From positions 1-21,624 of the forward strand of contig JAQGDQ010002478.1 in NCBI GenBank assembly GCA_030141605.1: a DNA stretch of 21,624 nt. Reading direction: 5' to 3'. The DNA comes from Tubiluchus corallicola (taxonomy: Eukaryota; Priapulida; Priapulimorpha; Priapulimorphida; Tubiluchidae). This document shows, piece after piece, positions 7,645-15,809 of this stretch. How positions within the stretch are numbered: the first letter of the stretch is position 1; each line of letters begins with the position of its first letter. The position numbers and the translations under genes were made by a program. Below the pieces are notes generated by a model that was not told the origin of the DNA, searched no databases, and worked only from the letters and a program-made list of their open reading frames with translations.

Positions 7645-9759
7645 CTAAAATTTCACAAGCAAGTTTGCTCCAAATGTCAAAGGCCTTCCATCTTGTATAT
7701 ACGATACATCTTCAATCTCGAACCAGTATGAATTATAGTCTGCGTTTGATAGGTTCTTTCCCCATATATCCAGTTGAAGTCTATTTTTTATAAAGGATAG
7801 CTTTGCGTCAAGCAATCCATAATACCCCTGAGAGGCTGTATTTTCAACATTCCAGAAGAACTTCCCTGCTCCACGGTAATTGATATTGGCAATCAGCTTG
7901 TCCAGCACGCTTCCGTTATTGAATACAAATACTTTACTGAGGCTGCCATTTACAACATAACGTGGAACGTAAGGGATAAAGTTGTCATTGTAATTTAAAT
8001 TTTCACCTGCAATGTACTCTACAAATTTTGCATGAGTATAGCCATAGCTTATGGTTGCTATCCAGTTTGTAGCGGGTAGTGCTCTTACAAATAACTCACC
8101 ACCTTTGGATATAGATTTACCGGCGTTGGTTTTCATCATACCCTGCCCAAGAGATGCAGGCACATCTATTTGTTGTTTTGTCCAGTCGATATAGAATAGA
8201 GCAGCGTCAATATGCAATCTGTTACCGGCCAACGACACCTTAGCACCCAGCTCATAGTTCCAACTATTTTCAGGGCCGTAGTAGATATTGTCTTTATCAA
8301 TTTCTGTAACATTGGTATTATATCCCCCAGCTTTATATCCCTTTGTTGCAGTAGCGTAAATATTTGAGTGTTGTCCTACTTTATACTTTAGTGCCACTTT
8401 GGGTAGAATTTCCATAAATCCTTCCTGGAAAGTGGTGTCTATTCCCGGCATAGGGATATCATTGACAGTAAGGTCAAGTGTATGATCTAAGGCGTCATTT
8501 TCAATATCAAGCCTGATGCCTGCATCCAAGGAAAGATTTTTTATAAGGATATCGTTTAATGTGGACTGATGAAAAAGGGCAAAACCAAAGCTTTCAAAGT
8601 TGTTGAAAACATCCTGCATAATAGCCGGAACAAAAGGAGGAGCACCATATAAGTTTACAATGGTAGGCTGTTTTGATGACTGGTAGAACCCATACGCTCC
8701 CAAGAGCCAATTATACCTGGAGTGTGTTGTGGACTTTAGCATTACCTCCTGAGACATCATATTACGCTTATCAGCAGTAACAAGGAAGAGGATTGAGTCA
8801 GAAGTAAAATCCTGGTCAACTGCCATTTCCCCATCATTGAACTGGTAACTGGTTGTGGAGATAAGGTCAAATACATCGTGCCTGTATTTTAAAGATAGTC
8901 CACCCGACAGCACATCCTGCTCATAATGGCTATCCTGGTTATAGTTTATCTCCTCTGTTTGCCCGGATTCATCATTGTGGACTGCATATGGAAATCCATA
9001 CTGCTTGCTAAGCTCAAAGGAGGCGATAAATTCCATTGAAAGACGATCAGACATATCCCATACTAATCTGCCCCTACCACTACCTGATTTTATATTATCT
9101 ACAGGCTCGTCATTGTACGCATTTACAAAGTATCCATCGCGCATAAGAAAGTTTCCTCCTAGTGAGAAGCTGATCTTATCATTTATTTTATTATAGTGGT
9201 TTATGTTTGCGCGTAGATAGTTGTAATTACCCCCAGTTACAGATATCTTGGTGCCATCATAGTGAGAGGGTGACTTGGTGTAAATGTTAATGATTCCCCC
9301 CATCGTGTTTCGTCCATACAGTGTTCCCTGAGGTCCTCTTAAAACCTCGATTCGGTCTATATCAAAAAAATCGAACCCAAAAGTGCTTTTCTCATAGTAA
9401 GGAATGTTATCGACATACAGTCCCACAGATGGAGAGCCAAGTTTTGAGCCAATGCCACGGATAAATACAGGTGATTGTAGTTTTGAGCCGTAGTCAAGTA
9501 CAAAAAGGTTTGGTGCCATGGATGAAATATCCGACAAGCTTTGAACCTCGTTATATTCTATCTTCTGTGATGAGATGATCGATATAGAGGCAGGTACCTC
9601 TTTTTTATTAGAGTACTCTTTAGGCGATTTCACTGTTATCTCATCCAATTCAATTTTGGAGGTGTCTATCGTATCTGTAAGTATTCTGATTTCCTGTGCC
9701 ATAACGGACCCGATGGATAGCAAAAGAGCTATAGGAAGTATTATGTATTTTATTTTCAT
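7645..9759 (-). CDS. TonB-dependent outer-membrane receptor
   Basis: This is an outer-membrane, TonB-energised gated porin for a scarce nutrient such as a siderophore, cobalamin or similar ligand. The substrate cannot be read from sequence. The 704-residue protein has a signal peptide cut after about residue 21 (SVMAQ) and a TonB-box-like DEITVKSP (39-46). The plug domain spans about 50-165 with RGPQGTLYGRNTMGGI (141-156), followed by a 22-strand-type barrel ending in a terminal Phe (LLVKF). There is no carboxypeptidase-like N-terminal extension and no SusD partner next door, so it is not a polysaccharide-type SusC. Upstream, on the same strand, is a small membrane protein gene. Downstream is a hairpin and then the IS. 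Confidence 0.95.
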   Translation of the reverse strand: MKIKYIILPIALLLSIGSVMAQEIRILTDTIDTSKIELDEITVKSPKEYSNKKEVPASISIISSQKIEYNEVQSLSDISSMAPNLFVLDYGSKLQSPVFIRGIGSKLGSPSVGLYVDNIPYYEKSTFGFDFFDIDRIEVLRGPQGTLYGRNTMGGIINIYTKSPSHYDGTKISVTGGNYNYLRANINHYNKINDKISFSLGGNFLMRDGYFVNAYNDEPVDNIKSGSGRGRLVWDMSDRLSMEFIASFELSKQYGFPYAVHNDESGQTEEINYNQDSHYEQDVLSGGLSLKYRHDVFDLISTTSYQFNDGEMAVDQDFTSDSILFLVTADKRNMMSQEVMLKSTTHSRYNWLLGAYGFYQSSKQPTIVNLYGAPPFVPAIMQDVFNNFESFGFALFHQSTLNDILIKNLSLDAGIRLDIENDALDHTLDLTVNDIPMPGIDTTFQEGFMEILPKVALKYKVGQHSNIYATATKGYKAGGYNTNVTEIDKDNIYYGPENSWNYELGAKVSLAGNRLHIDAALFYIDWTKQQIDVPASLGQGMMKTNAGKSISKGGELFVRALPATNWIATISYGYTHAKFVEYIAGENLNYNDNFIPYVPRYVVNGSLSKVFVFNNGSVLDKLIANINYRGAGKFFWNVENTASQGYYGLLDAKLSFIKNRLQLDIWGKNLSNADYNSYWFEIEDVSYIQDGRPLTFGANLLVKF

Positions 9760-9888
9760 TTATTTATATTTTTGATTATTTACTGTTTCATAAGGAGTTA
9801 ATATAATGGCTATAGCTACAATGTAACAGCCGGTAGAGCGTAATCTCACTACAGGCGGCACAACTGTTTTAGCTTTAAATAACTGTTT

Positions 9889-10242
9889 TCAAATTGAGGG
9901 TGGCGGTATAGGAAAAAGAGAGTATGGTATCTCTGTGGTTATCACTGAGTAAAGCTGGCAATAGGGGGAGTTTTGCTTGGTTGTGTGAAGTGACCTTTTA
10001 TCTGCATAAAAGTGAGTGAGGAGTGGTGCCACCTCTATTATTTCCGTACTTTCTATGTTGTGGCTACAGCTTTCCGTGCTATTAATACGGTTTACCTCTT
10101 CTATAGAGGGTTGCTTCAACAAGCTGCTTTCTACTTTTTCCTCTTCGGCTATATGCACTCTAAACGTGATTAGTCCCAGAATATAGAAAATAGCCAAAGC
10201 AAGAAAGGGTAGATGGGAAGCTATTGAGCCGTAAAAAAACAT
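9889..10242 (-). CDS. small single-pass membrane protein, hypothetical
   Basis: The 117-residue frame is read toward the TonB-dependent receptor gene, 129 nt away. It has a hydrophobic segment at about 11-28 (LPFLALAIFYILGLITF), then a polar region with Cys59 and Cys95, several His (30, 61, 77, 86) and a proline-rich end (PYSLFPIPPPS). I do not recognise the family. Small membrane or secreted proteins often precede TonB-dependent receptors in Bacteroidota. A TATATTTG at 10310-10303 (minus) fits the -7 consensus, but no -33 element is evident. The polar tail could be an accidental open frame, so its reality is uncertain. Confidence 0.45.
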   Translation of the reverse strand: MFFYGSIASHLPFLALAIFYILGLITFRVHIAEEEKVESSLLKQPSIEEVNRINSTESCSHNIESTEIIEVAPLLTHFYADKRSLHTTKQNSPYCQLYSVITTEIPYSLFPIPPPSI

Positions 10243-10483
10243 ATTGAAAGTCTATCTGGGTTTACCACTATTATAGAGATAAAGTTATTTTGTATTAGTT
10301 GTCAAATATAAACAAATAACATGAAACTTCCTGAATGTAATGAATTACGATGGCCAAATCTATTTTGCTTACAGTTATTAATTACAATCGGTTGTTTAAC
10401 GGTTTTTTTGTGTGTTAACTGTTCATTTATATTTTATTGATATATTTACTGAATTTCAATAAATTATATGTTATCCAAAAGGT

Positions 10484-11290
10484 ATGAAAGGCAGAGTTGT
10501 AATTATCACCGGAGCATCTTCCGGCATAGGGTATGCGTTGGCAAAAGAGTTTGCATTAAAGGGGGCAAAGCTAGTGTTGGGAGCGCGCCGCATGAAGCGT
10601 TTGAAAGCCCTAAAGAGTGAGTTGTCTTTTACTGAGGTTCTGACAGTGCAAACAGATGTTTCTATAGAGCAGGACTGCAAGTTATTAATTGATAAAACTA
10701 TAGATAAGTTTGGACGCATTGATGCCCTTATTAATAATGCCGGCATCTCTATGCGTGCTTTGTTTGATGATCTGGATATTAAAGTTATGCATCGGGTAAT
10801 GGATGTAAATTTTTATGGGACAGTATATTGTACAAAGCATGCACTTCCATATCTTCTGGAGTCAAAAGGCTCGCTTGTCGGTATTATCTCAATTGCCGGA
10901 TATGTAGGTCTTCCAGGGCGTACAGCTTATTCTGCTTCTAAGTTTGCAGTTCGTGGCTTTTTAGATACTATCCGTATAGAGAATCTTAATAAGGGGCTAC
11001 ATGTGCTAGTCGCTGCTCCCGGATTCACATCTTCAGAGGTGCGCAAAACTGCTTTAACTGCCGATGGTAGCACCCAGGAGGAGACACCACGGGATGAAAG
11101 CAAGATGATGAGCGCTGAGGAGTGTGCAAGACATATTGTAAAGGCAGTTAAAAAGCGCAGGAGAGAGCTTGTGCTCACATTTCTTGAAGGTAAGGTTACC
11201 GTTATGCTTGGAAAGTTGTTTCCATCACTGTTGGACAGGCTAACATACAGCCATATGGCCAAAGAGCCCGGTTCTCCGTTGTGTGATTAA
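10484..11290 (+). CDS. short-chain dehydrogenase/reductase (SDR), classical type
   Basis: This is an NAD(P)-dependent oxidoreductase of the classical SDR family. The substrate is unknown. The 268-residue protein has the cofactor motif TGASSGIG (9-16), NNAG (84-87) and the catalytic Ser136 (ISIAG), Tyr149 and Lys153 (YSASK). An Arg-Arg pair after the second strand (35-36) hints at NADP(H). The tail after about residue 215 (KKRRRELVLTFLEGKV, then a hydrophobic segment) resembles SDRs that associate with membranes. The ATG at 10484 gives MKGRVVIITG. It converges with the LysE-type gene, ending 93 nt before that gene's stop. Confidence 0.94.
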   Translation: MKGRVVIITGASSGIGYALAKEFALKGAKLVLGARRMKRLKALKSELSFTEVLTVQTDVSIEQDCKLLIDKTIDKFGRIDALINNAGISMRALFDDLDIKVMHRVMDVNFYGTVYCTKHALPYLLESKGSLVGIISIAGYVGLPGRTAYSASKFAVRGFLDTIRIENLNKGLHVLVAAPGFTSSEVRKTALTADGSTQEETPRDESKMMSAEECARHIVKAVKKRRRELVLTFLEGKVTVMLGKLFPSLLDRLTYSHMAKEPGSPLCD

Positions 11291-11383
11291 TTTTATGGCT
11301 ATTATCTTGTATGCGGTTGCAGCCAGTGTTGGTATCTAGGCCATTTCAGTAGTGCATGTTTGGGGCACAGGAGGGGGGAATAG

Positions 11384-12016
11384 TCAAGATGCTGTAGCTT
11401 GCAGATAGAGAAATGCCACAATAGCAAGTAGTATAATTAACAGTCCTGCTATTTTATTGGCCCACCACATAACTCTGAGTCTTAGTTTATGGCGGAACGC
11501 ATTTATAACTCCTGCAACAATAAGCCACCAAAATGCTGCCCCTAAAAAAATGGCTCCAACTACCAGAAAAGAGTGCACAATGTCAGATATGTTCATAGCT
11601 ACATCGGAGCTTGCAAAAATTGCTATAAAAACAAACACTGCCAATGGGTTTGACAGTGTTAAAAATAGAGTGATCAGGTAATCCTGAAAGTAAGTGGAGC
11701 CCTTTTTTCTAAATCTTTGAATATCTTTTACAGGGTTTGATAGAAAGATGAGTATTCCCAAAAAGATAAGCATAACAAAGGCTATAATATGAAAAGCCAG
11801 TTCATGCCGTTTAATAAAGTCAATAATGAATGTAAGGCTAAGGCCTGCTATAATTGCGTAAACGGCGTCGGAAGAGGCTGCACCAAGCCCTGATACAAAT
11901 CCTGACTTCCAGCCTTTATTCACTGTTCTCTGAACGCATAGTACAGCAATGGGGCCCAATGGTATTGAGACAGCTATACCAATAAAAAAGCATTTTAAAA
12001 ACATTTCATAATTCAT
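11384..12016 (-). CDS. LysE/RhtB-family amino-acid exporter
   Basis: This inner-membrane exporter belongs to the LysE superfamily, which exports amino acids such as lysine, homoserine, threonine or leucine. The substrate is not predictable here. The 210-residue protein has about six hydrophobic segments and the family motif SIPLGPIAVLCVQRTVNKGW (17-36), followed by KSGFVSGLGAASSDAVYA (37-54). The middle segment FLTLSNPLAVFVFIAIFA is also typical. The upstream promoter places the transcription start at or next to the ATG at 12016. The message may therefore be leaderless, or the true start may be Met5 at 12004. It ends facing the SDR gene. Confidence 0.93.
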   Translation of the reverse strand: MNYEMFLKCFFIGIAVSIPLGPIAVLCVQRTVNKGWKSGFVSGLGAASSDAVYAIIAGLSLTFIIDFIKRHELAFHIIAFVMLIFLGILIFLSNPVKDIQRFRKKGSTYFQDYLITLFLTLSNPLAVFVFIAIFASSDVAMNISDIVHSFLVVGAIFLGAAFWWLIVAGVINAFRHKLRLRVMWWANKIAGLLIILLAIVAFLYLQATAS

Positions 12017-12360
12017 ACCCCCAAAGTTACTATTAAGCGATTTTTACGCACAAAGAAACTAAAATGTTTTTTTTATTTTTAACTATTTAAGAATTTAGGA
12101 AATATGTACCAGATGTTTATATTTATAAAGGGGGAGATTTTGCAAGGCGAAAGAATTGGTTCAGAGTGAGAAGAATCAAAGAAAGCTTTAAGCTTGCATA
12201 TATAGTGAAGGTTTTGAAGATTGGAGAGAGTTTTGACGGAAGTATAAGTAAAAGGATGAATTTTGCAAAGGGTTCAGGGTGTGTATTTTGTTTTTTTAAT
12301 ATTAATATAATTAAAAAAATGTTTAACTTTAAGCTACTTTGAATAAGTAGTGAAGCAACA
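12017..12360. other. 344-nt region between divergent LysE-type and kinase genes
   Basis: Apart from the LysE-type promoter at its left edge, I see no gene. The last 80 nt are very AT-rich and should hold the kinase promoter. CTACTTTG at 12334-12341 is close to, but one base off, the -7 form. Two similar blocks containing TTTTGCAA occur near 12138 and 12260, of unknown meaning. Confidence 0.4.
12022..12054 (-). promoter_or_regulatory. Bacteroidetes-type promoter of the LysE-type gene
   Basis: On the minus strand TTTG (12054-12051) is followed after 21 nt by TAACTTTG (12029-12022), a full match to the TTTG/TAnnTTTG form. The implied start of transcription is about at the ATG at 12016. Confidence 0.6.
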
Positions 12361-13518
12361 ATGGGAAAAATTTTAATAGTAGATGATAATCCTACAAATA
12401 TACAGGTACTAGCAAATATACTGAATATTGAAAATTACGATTTTGAGTTTGCTATGAATGGAGATGAAGCGTTAAGCTGGATCGGGAAAGAGACATTCGA
12501 TATAGTGCTTCTGGATGTAGTTATGCCTGGTATGGATGGGTATCAGGTTTGCAGAGAAATTAAGAAAAATCCTGATAATGAAAATATTAGTATCATTTTT
12601 GTGACTGCAAATGCAGATGTGACAAGTGTTACTGAAGGTTTTGACTCGGGAGGTGTAGACTATGTTACCAAGCCGTTTAATGAAAAAGAGCTGCTGAAGA
12701 GGGTACATACACACAGTGAGCTTGCAAAAAGTAGGAAGAAGCTAAAAGATGTAAATAGTTGGCTAGAAAAAGAGGTAAAGAAGAAAACAGCACAATTGAC
12801 AGAGCAGAATGAAAGACTGGTAAAGGCGTATAGAGAAATATCAAGGCTTGACGATTCAAGGAATGAGTTTTTAAGAATGATCAGCCATGAAATACGGACA
12901 CCTCTTAATGGTGTGATAGGTATTATTGATATTATTAAGCAGACTACCGAAGATAATTCCATTTTGGAATATCTTGAAGCACTGGATATTTCTGCAAAAC
13001 GTCTGGAGATGTTTTCTTACAAGGCTCTTGATATTTCGGCGATACGTGCGTTGGGAGCAAATATTAAAAAAGCAAGGGTAAGCATTAGTACCATAATAAA
13101 AGATAGTGTGCGCTTTTGTCAGCAAAATTTTAAAGATAAGGTAATTAATATTGTAACAAAGGGTGGATGCGGAGCAGACAAGGTGGCAGTTAACACAAAA
13201 TATATGGAAAAATGCCTCATAAATATTCTGGAAAATTCAATTAAGTTTTCACCTGAACAAAGCACTGTAGTTATTGGCCTGTCTAACGCTAGTAGTAACT
13301 GTATAATAACTATTTCAGATGAAGGTCCCGGATTTTCAAAAAAAATACTGGAACATGGGATAACCCCTTTTAGAGGCGATATTGCTCAGACCGAGCTATC
13401 TCCCGGATTGGGGCTTTATCTGTCTAAATTAATAGTTGAGTCTCACGAAGGGGCTATTGAAATAAGCAATAACAAGGGTAAAGGGGCAAAGGTAAGACTA
13501 ACATTTCCTGTACGGTAG
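12361..13518 (+). CDS. response-regulator/histidine-kinase fusion (REC-HisKA-HATPase)
   Basis: This is a cytoplasmic signalling protein with an N-terminal receiver domain on a histidine kinase and no membrane segment. The receiver (1-120) has acidic D8 and D9, phosphoacceptor D52 (LLDVVMPGMDG) and Lys104 (VTKPF). A coiled coil runs about 120-165. HisKA follows with H176 (ISHEIRTPLNGVIG). The ATPase domain has the N box N288/N292 (NILENSIKFS), G1 DEGPGF (320-325) and G2 GLGLYLSK (349-356). All key residues are present, so it is probably active. It likely receives phosphate or a partner's signal through the receiver and controls kinase activity. No dedicated sensor or output regulator is adjacent. 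It is 77 nt ahead of rdgB and may be cotranscribed with it. Confidence 0.95.
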   Translation: MGKILIVDDNPTNIQVLANILNIENYDFEFAMNGDEALSWIGKETFDIVLLDVVMPGMDGYQVCREIKKNPDNENISIIFVTANADVTSVTEGFDSGGVDYVTKPFNEKELLKRVHTHSELAKSRKKLKDVNSWLEKEVKKKTAQLTEQNERLVKAYREISRLDDSRNEFLRMISHEIRTPLNGVIGIIDIIKQTTEDNSILEYLEALDISAKRLEMFSYKALDISAIRALGANIKKARVSISTIIKDSVRFCQQNFKDKVINIVTKGGCGADKVAVNTKYMEKCLINILENSIKFSPEQSTVVIGLSNASSNCIITISDEGPGFSKKILEHGITPFRGDIAQTELSPGLGLYLSKLIVESHEGAIEISNNKGKGAKVRLTFPVR

Positions 13519-13595
13519 TAAGGCTTCTTTTATGTTTTTTATATTTGATATTGCGAGGGGAGTCTTCTCTGTATTGTTTTGAAGTATAGTAGGTT

Positions 13596-14177
13596 ATGAT
13601 GGAATTTGTATTTGCAACAAATAATAAGCACAAGATAGGTGAGTTAAGGGAGATGCTGGGGAGTAGTATTTCCTTGTTGGGGCTTAACGATATTAAGTGT
13701 AATGAAGATATTGCGGAAACGGGTGATACACTTGAGCAAAATGCTGCACAGAAGTCATTTTATGTATGGGATAAATATAGAGTAAATTGCTTTGCTGATG
13801 ATACCGGGTTGGAGATAGAAGCGCTTAATGGGGCTCCTGGTGTGTATTCTGCGCGATATGCAGGAGATGATAAAGATGCAGACGCAAATATGCTTAAAGT
13901 TTTGAGGGAGATGGATGGTGTTTTAAATCGCAATGCACGGTTTCGTACAGTTATATCTTTGATTATTGATGGTAAGGAAGAACAGTTTGAGGGGAGTGTT
14001 GATGGGAAGATTTTAGAAAAGAAACGGGGAGGTGAAGGGTTTGGGTATGATCCTATATTTCTCCCCAACGGTTTCAGCCTCTCATTTGCTGAAATGGATA
14101 TTGAAACTAAAAATAGTATAAGTCACCGCGGAAGGGCTATCTCAAAGCTGGTTAGTTATCTTCGTGAGCAGTATTAA
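13596..14177 (+). CDS. rdgB: XTP/dITP pyrophosphatase (RdgB/HAM1 family)
   Basis: RdgB hydrolyses dITP, ITP and XTP to monophosphates, keeping deaminated purines out of DNA and RNA. The 193-residue protein has the substrate-binding FATNNKHK (6-13), FADDTGLEIEALNGAPGVYSAR (66-87, with the catalytic-type Asp69), the FGYDPIF loop (149-155) and SHRGRA (176-181). Length is normal for the family. Two tandem ATGs exist (13596 and 13599). The second gives MEFVFATNN, closer to usual family starts, so either is possible. It is 77 nt downstream of the kinase gene on the same strand. Confidence 0.97.
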   Translation: MMEFVFATNNKHKIGELREMLGSSISLLGLNDIKCNEDIAETGDTLEQNAAQKSFYVWDKYRVNCFADDTGLEIEALNGAPGVYSARYAGDDKDADANMLKVLREMDGVLNRNARFRTVISLIIDGKEEQFEGSVDGKILEKKRGGEGFGYDPIFLPNGFSLSFAEMDIETKNSISHRGRAISKLVSYLREQY

Positions 14178-14329
14178 GTTGTTTTTCAGCTTTTTGCACT
14201 TACGTTAGGCATAATGAAATTTATTATAGAGCATTGTGCCAGGGCAGTTTTCATATGTTCATCACCTTTGTGCAGGTTCGGGGGCTTTTTCAAAAAATAA
14301 AAAGCGTAGTAGTGAAAGCACCGGCTCTC

Positions 14330-14361
14330 TTTGCTCAGTCAATTCCATAGTTGTAACTTTG
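14330..14361 (+). promoter_or_regulatory. Bacteroidetes-type promoter of the U32 gene
   Basis: TTTG (14330-14333), a 20-nt spacer and TAACTTTG (14354-14361) match the -33/-7 form used by the Bacteroidetes primary sigma factor. The implied leader is about 18 nt before the ATG at 14386. Confidence 0.65.
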
Positions 14362-14385
14362 CGGGAGTTTTTATCTTTTTAATAT

Positions 14386-15672
14386 ATGGAATTGACAAGA
14401 GGAGATATTGAGATAATGGCCCCAGTTGGGTCATATGAGTCGTTGATGGCTGCGATACAGGCAGGTACAGATTCTGTATATTTTGGTGTTGAGAAGTTAA
14501 ATATGAGGGGTCGCTCAACGTACAACTTTTCACTAGAGGATATGAAGAAGATTGTTTATCTGTCTGGTGAAGCGGGTGTTAAAACATACCTGACACTGAA
14601 TACAGTAGTTTTTGATGAGGAGCTACTGAAGGTAAAGGAGATAGTCAAGTCAGCAAAGGCAGCGGGTGTTAGTGCTATAATAGCTGCCGACATGGGTGTT
14701 ATAAGCTACTGTTTGAGTGAGGGCGTTGAGGTTCATATGTCAACACAGGTAAATATAACTAATTTTGAAGAGGTGAAGTTTTATTCCCGGTTTGCCGATG
14801 TTATGGTGATGGCCAGGGAGATGAGCCTTGAAAAGATTAGGGAGATATCAGAAAAGATAGAGACGAACAATATTTTGGGTCCCTCCGGGAAGTTGACCAA
14901 ACTTGAAATATTTGTTCATGGCGCTCTCTGTATGGCAATATCTGGAAAGTGTTATTTATCGTTACATGAGATGCGCCAGTCTGCAAATAGAGGTTCGTGT
15001 ATGCAACTGTGTCGCAGAGCATATAGCGTTGTTGATAAAGAGACAGGGAAAGAGTTTGAGGTGGACAACGAATACATAATGTCTCCCAAAGATGTCAAGA
15101 CTATACATTTTCTGAATAAAGTCCTTGATTCTGGTGTTAAGGTGCTTAAGATTGAGGGTAGAGCAAGAAGCCCTGAGTATGTTAAAACCACTGTTGAGTG
15201 TTATAGAGAGGCAGTTGATTCTTATTTTGATGGTTCATTTTCAGATAGTAAGATAAAGGAGTGGGACAGTCGGCTTGCTGCTGTTTTTAACCGTGGCTTC
15301 TGGGATGGTTATTATTTGGGACAGCGTTTGGGTGAGTGGAGTAGTAGTTACGGTTCAGAGGCTACTACCAGAAAGTTGTATATAGGAAAAGGTACAAATT
15401 ATTTTACTAAATTAGGAGTTGCAGAGTTTAAGCTGGAAACAGGTAGCTTAAAAATAGGTGATGAGGTCATGATAACTGGTCCTACAACAGGGGTTATACA
15501 AACGAAAGTTAAGGAGATGAGGGTTGATGACAAAGTTGTAAGCGAGGCAGAAAAGGGGGAGTTTGTTTCGATCTTAACAGGTGTGAAAATCAGAAGGTCG
15601 GATAAGCTGTTTAAAGTGGTTTATGTTTCACAAACAGATGGTGATGGAGGTGGGGTGCCTTTAACAAGTTAA
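14386..15672 (+). CDS. U32-family protein, TrhP-like (tRNA uridine hydroxylation)
   Basis: U32 proteins were named peptidases, but the bacterial members TrhP (YegQ) and RlhA are RNA-hydroxylation enzymes. TrhP makes 5-hydroxyuridine in tRNA. The 428-residue protein has the N-terminal barrel start EIMAPVGSYESLMAAIQAGTDSVYFG (9-34), the HMSTQVNITN segment (117-126), and HGALCMAISGKC then NRGSCMQLCRRAY. This gives four cysteines (182, 189, 205, 209) suited to an iron-sulfur cluster. A C-terminal beta domain (about 340-428, GTNYFTKLGVAEFKLETG) matches the U32 C-terminal domain. Length is near that of E. coli TrhP and well below that of RlhA. It has its own promoter and may be read through into the 923-residue gene 137 nt downstream. 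Confidence 0.92.
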   Translation: MELTRGDIEIMAPVGSYESLMAAIQAGTDSVYFGVEKLNMRGRSTYNFSLEDMKKIVYLSGEAGVKTYLTLNTVVFDEELLKVKEIVKSAKAAGVSAIIAADMGVISYCLSEGVEVHMSTQVNITNFEEVKFYSRFADVMVMAREMSLEKIREISEKIETNNILGPSGKLTKLEIFVHGALCMAISGKCYLSLHEMRQSANRGSCMQLCRRAYSVVDKETGKEFEVDNEYIMSPKDVKTIHFLNKVLDSGVKVLKIEGRARSPEYVKTTVECYREAVDSYFDGSFSDSKIKEWDSRLAAVFNRGFWDGYYLGQRLGEWSSSYGSEATTRKLYIGKGTNYFTKLGVAEFKLETGSLKIGDEVMITGPTTGVIQTKVKEMRVDDKVVSEAEKGEFVSILTGVKIRRSDKLFKVVYVSQTDGDGGGVPLTS

Positions 15673-15809
15673 TAAGGATAGGTGTGCTGCAGGAGTGGTA
15701 TTTAATCTTGCTTGGCCTACGTTTGTATAAGCGTAACCCTATTTGTAGTTGTATTTTTAGTGTTGATTTTTTAATGCAGGCTATTGAGAAACATAAATAG
15801 AAAGTGCCA

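Noticed and set aside
7645-9759. SusC-type polysaccharide utilisation locus
   Set aside because: The receptor is only 704 residues, lacks the N-terminal extension of SusC proteins, and has no SusD or glycoside hydrolase genes beside it.
9760-9888. A cobalamin or other riboswitch ahead of the TonB-dependent receptor
   Set aside because: I looked for conserved riboswitch boxes on the minus strand and found none. The 129-nt spacer is also short for a cobalamin riboswitch.
12660-12962. A 100-codon minus-strand frame inside the kinase gene
   Set aside because: It is antisense to the receiver and HisKA coding sequence, with a Phe/Ser-rich composition typical of shadow frames.
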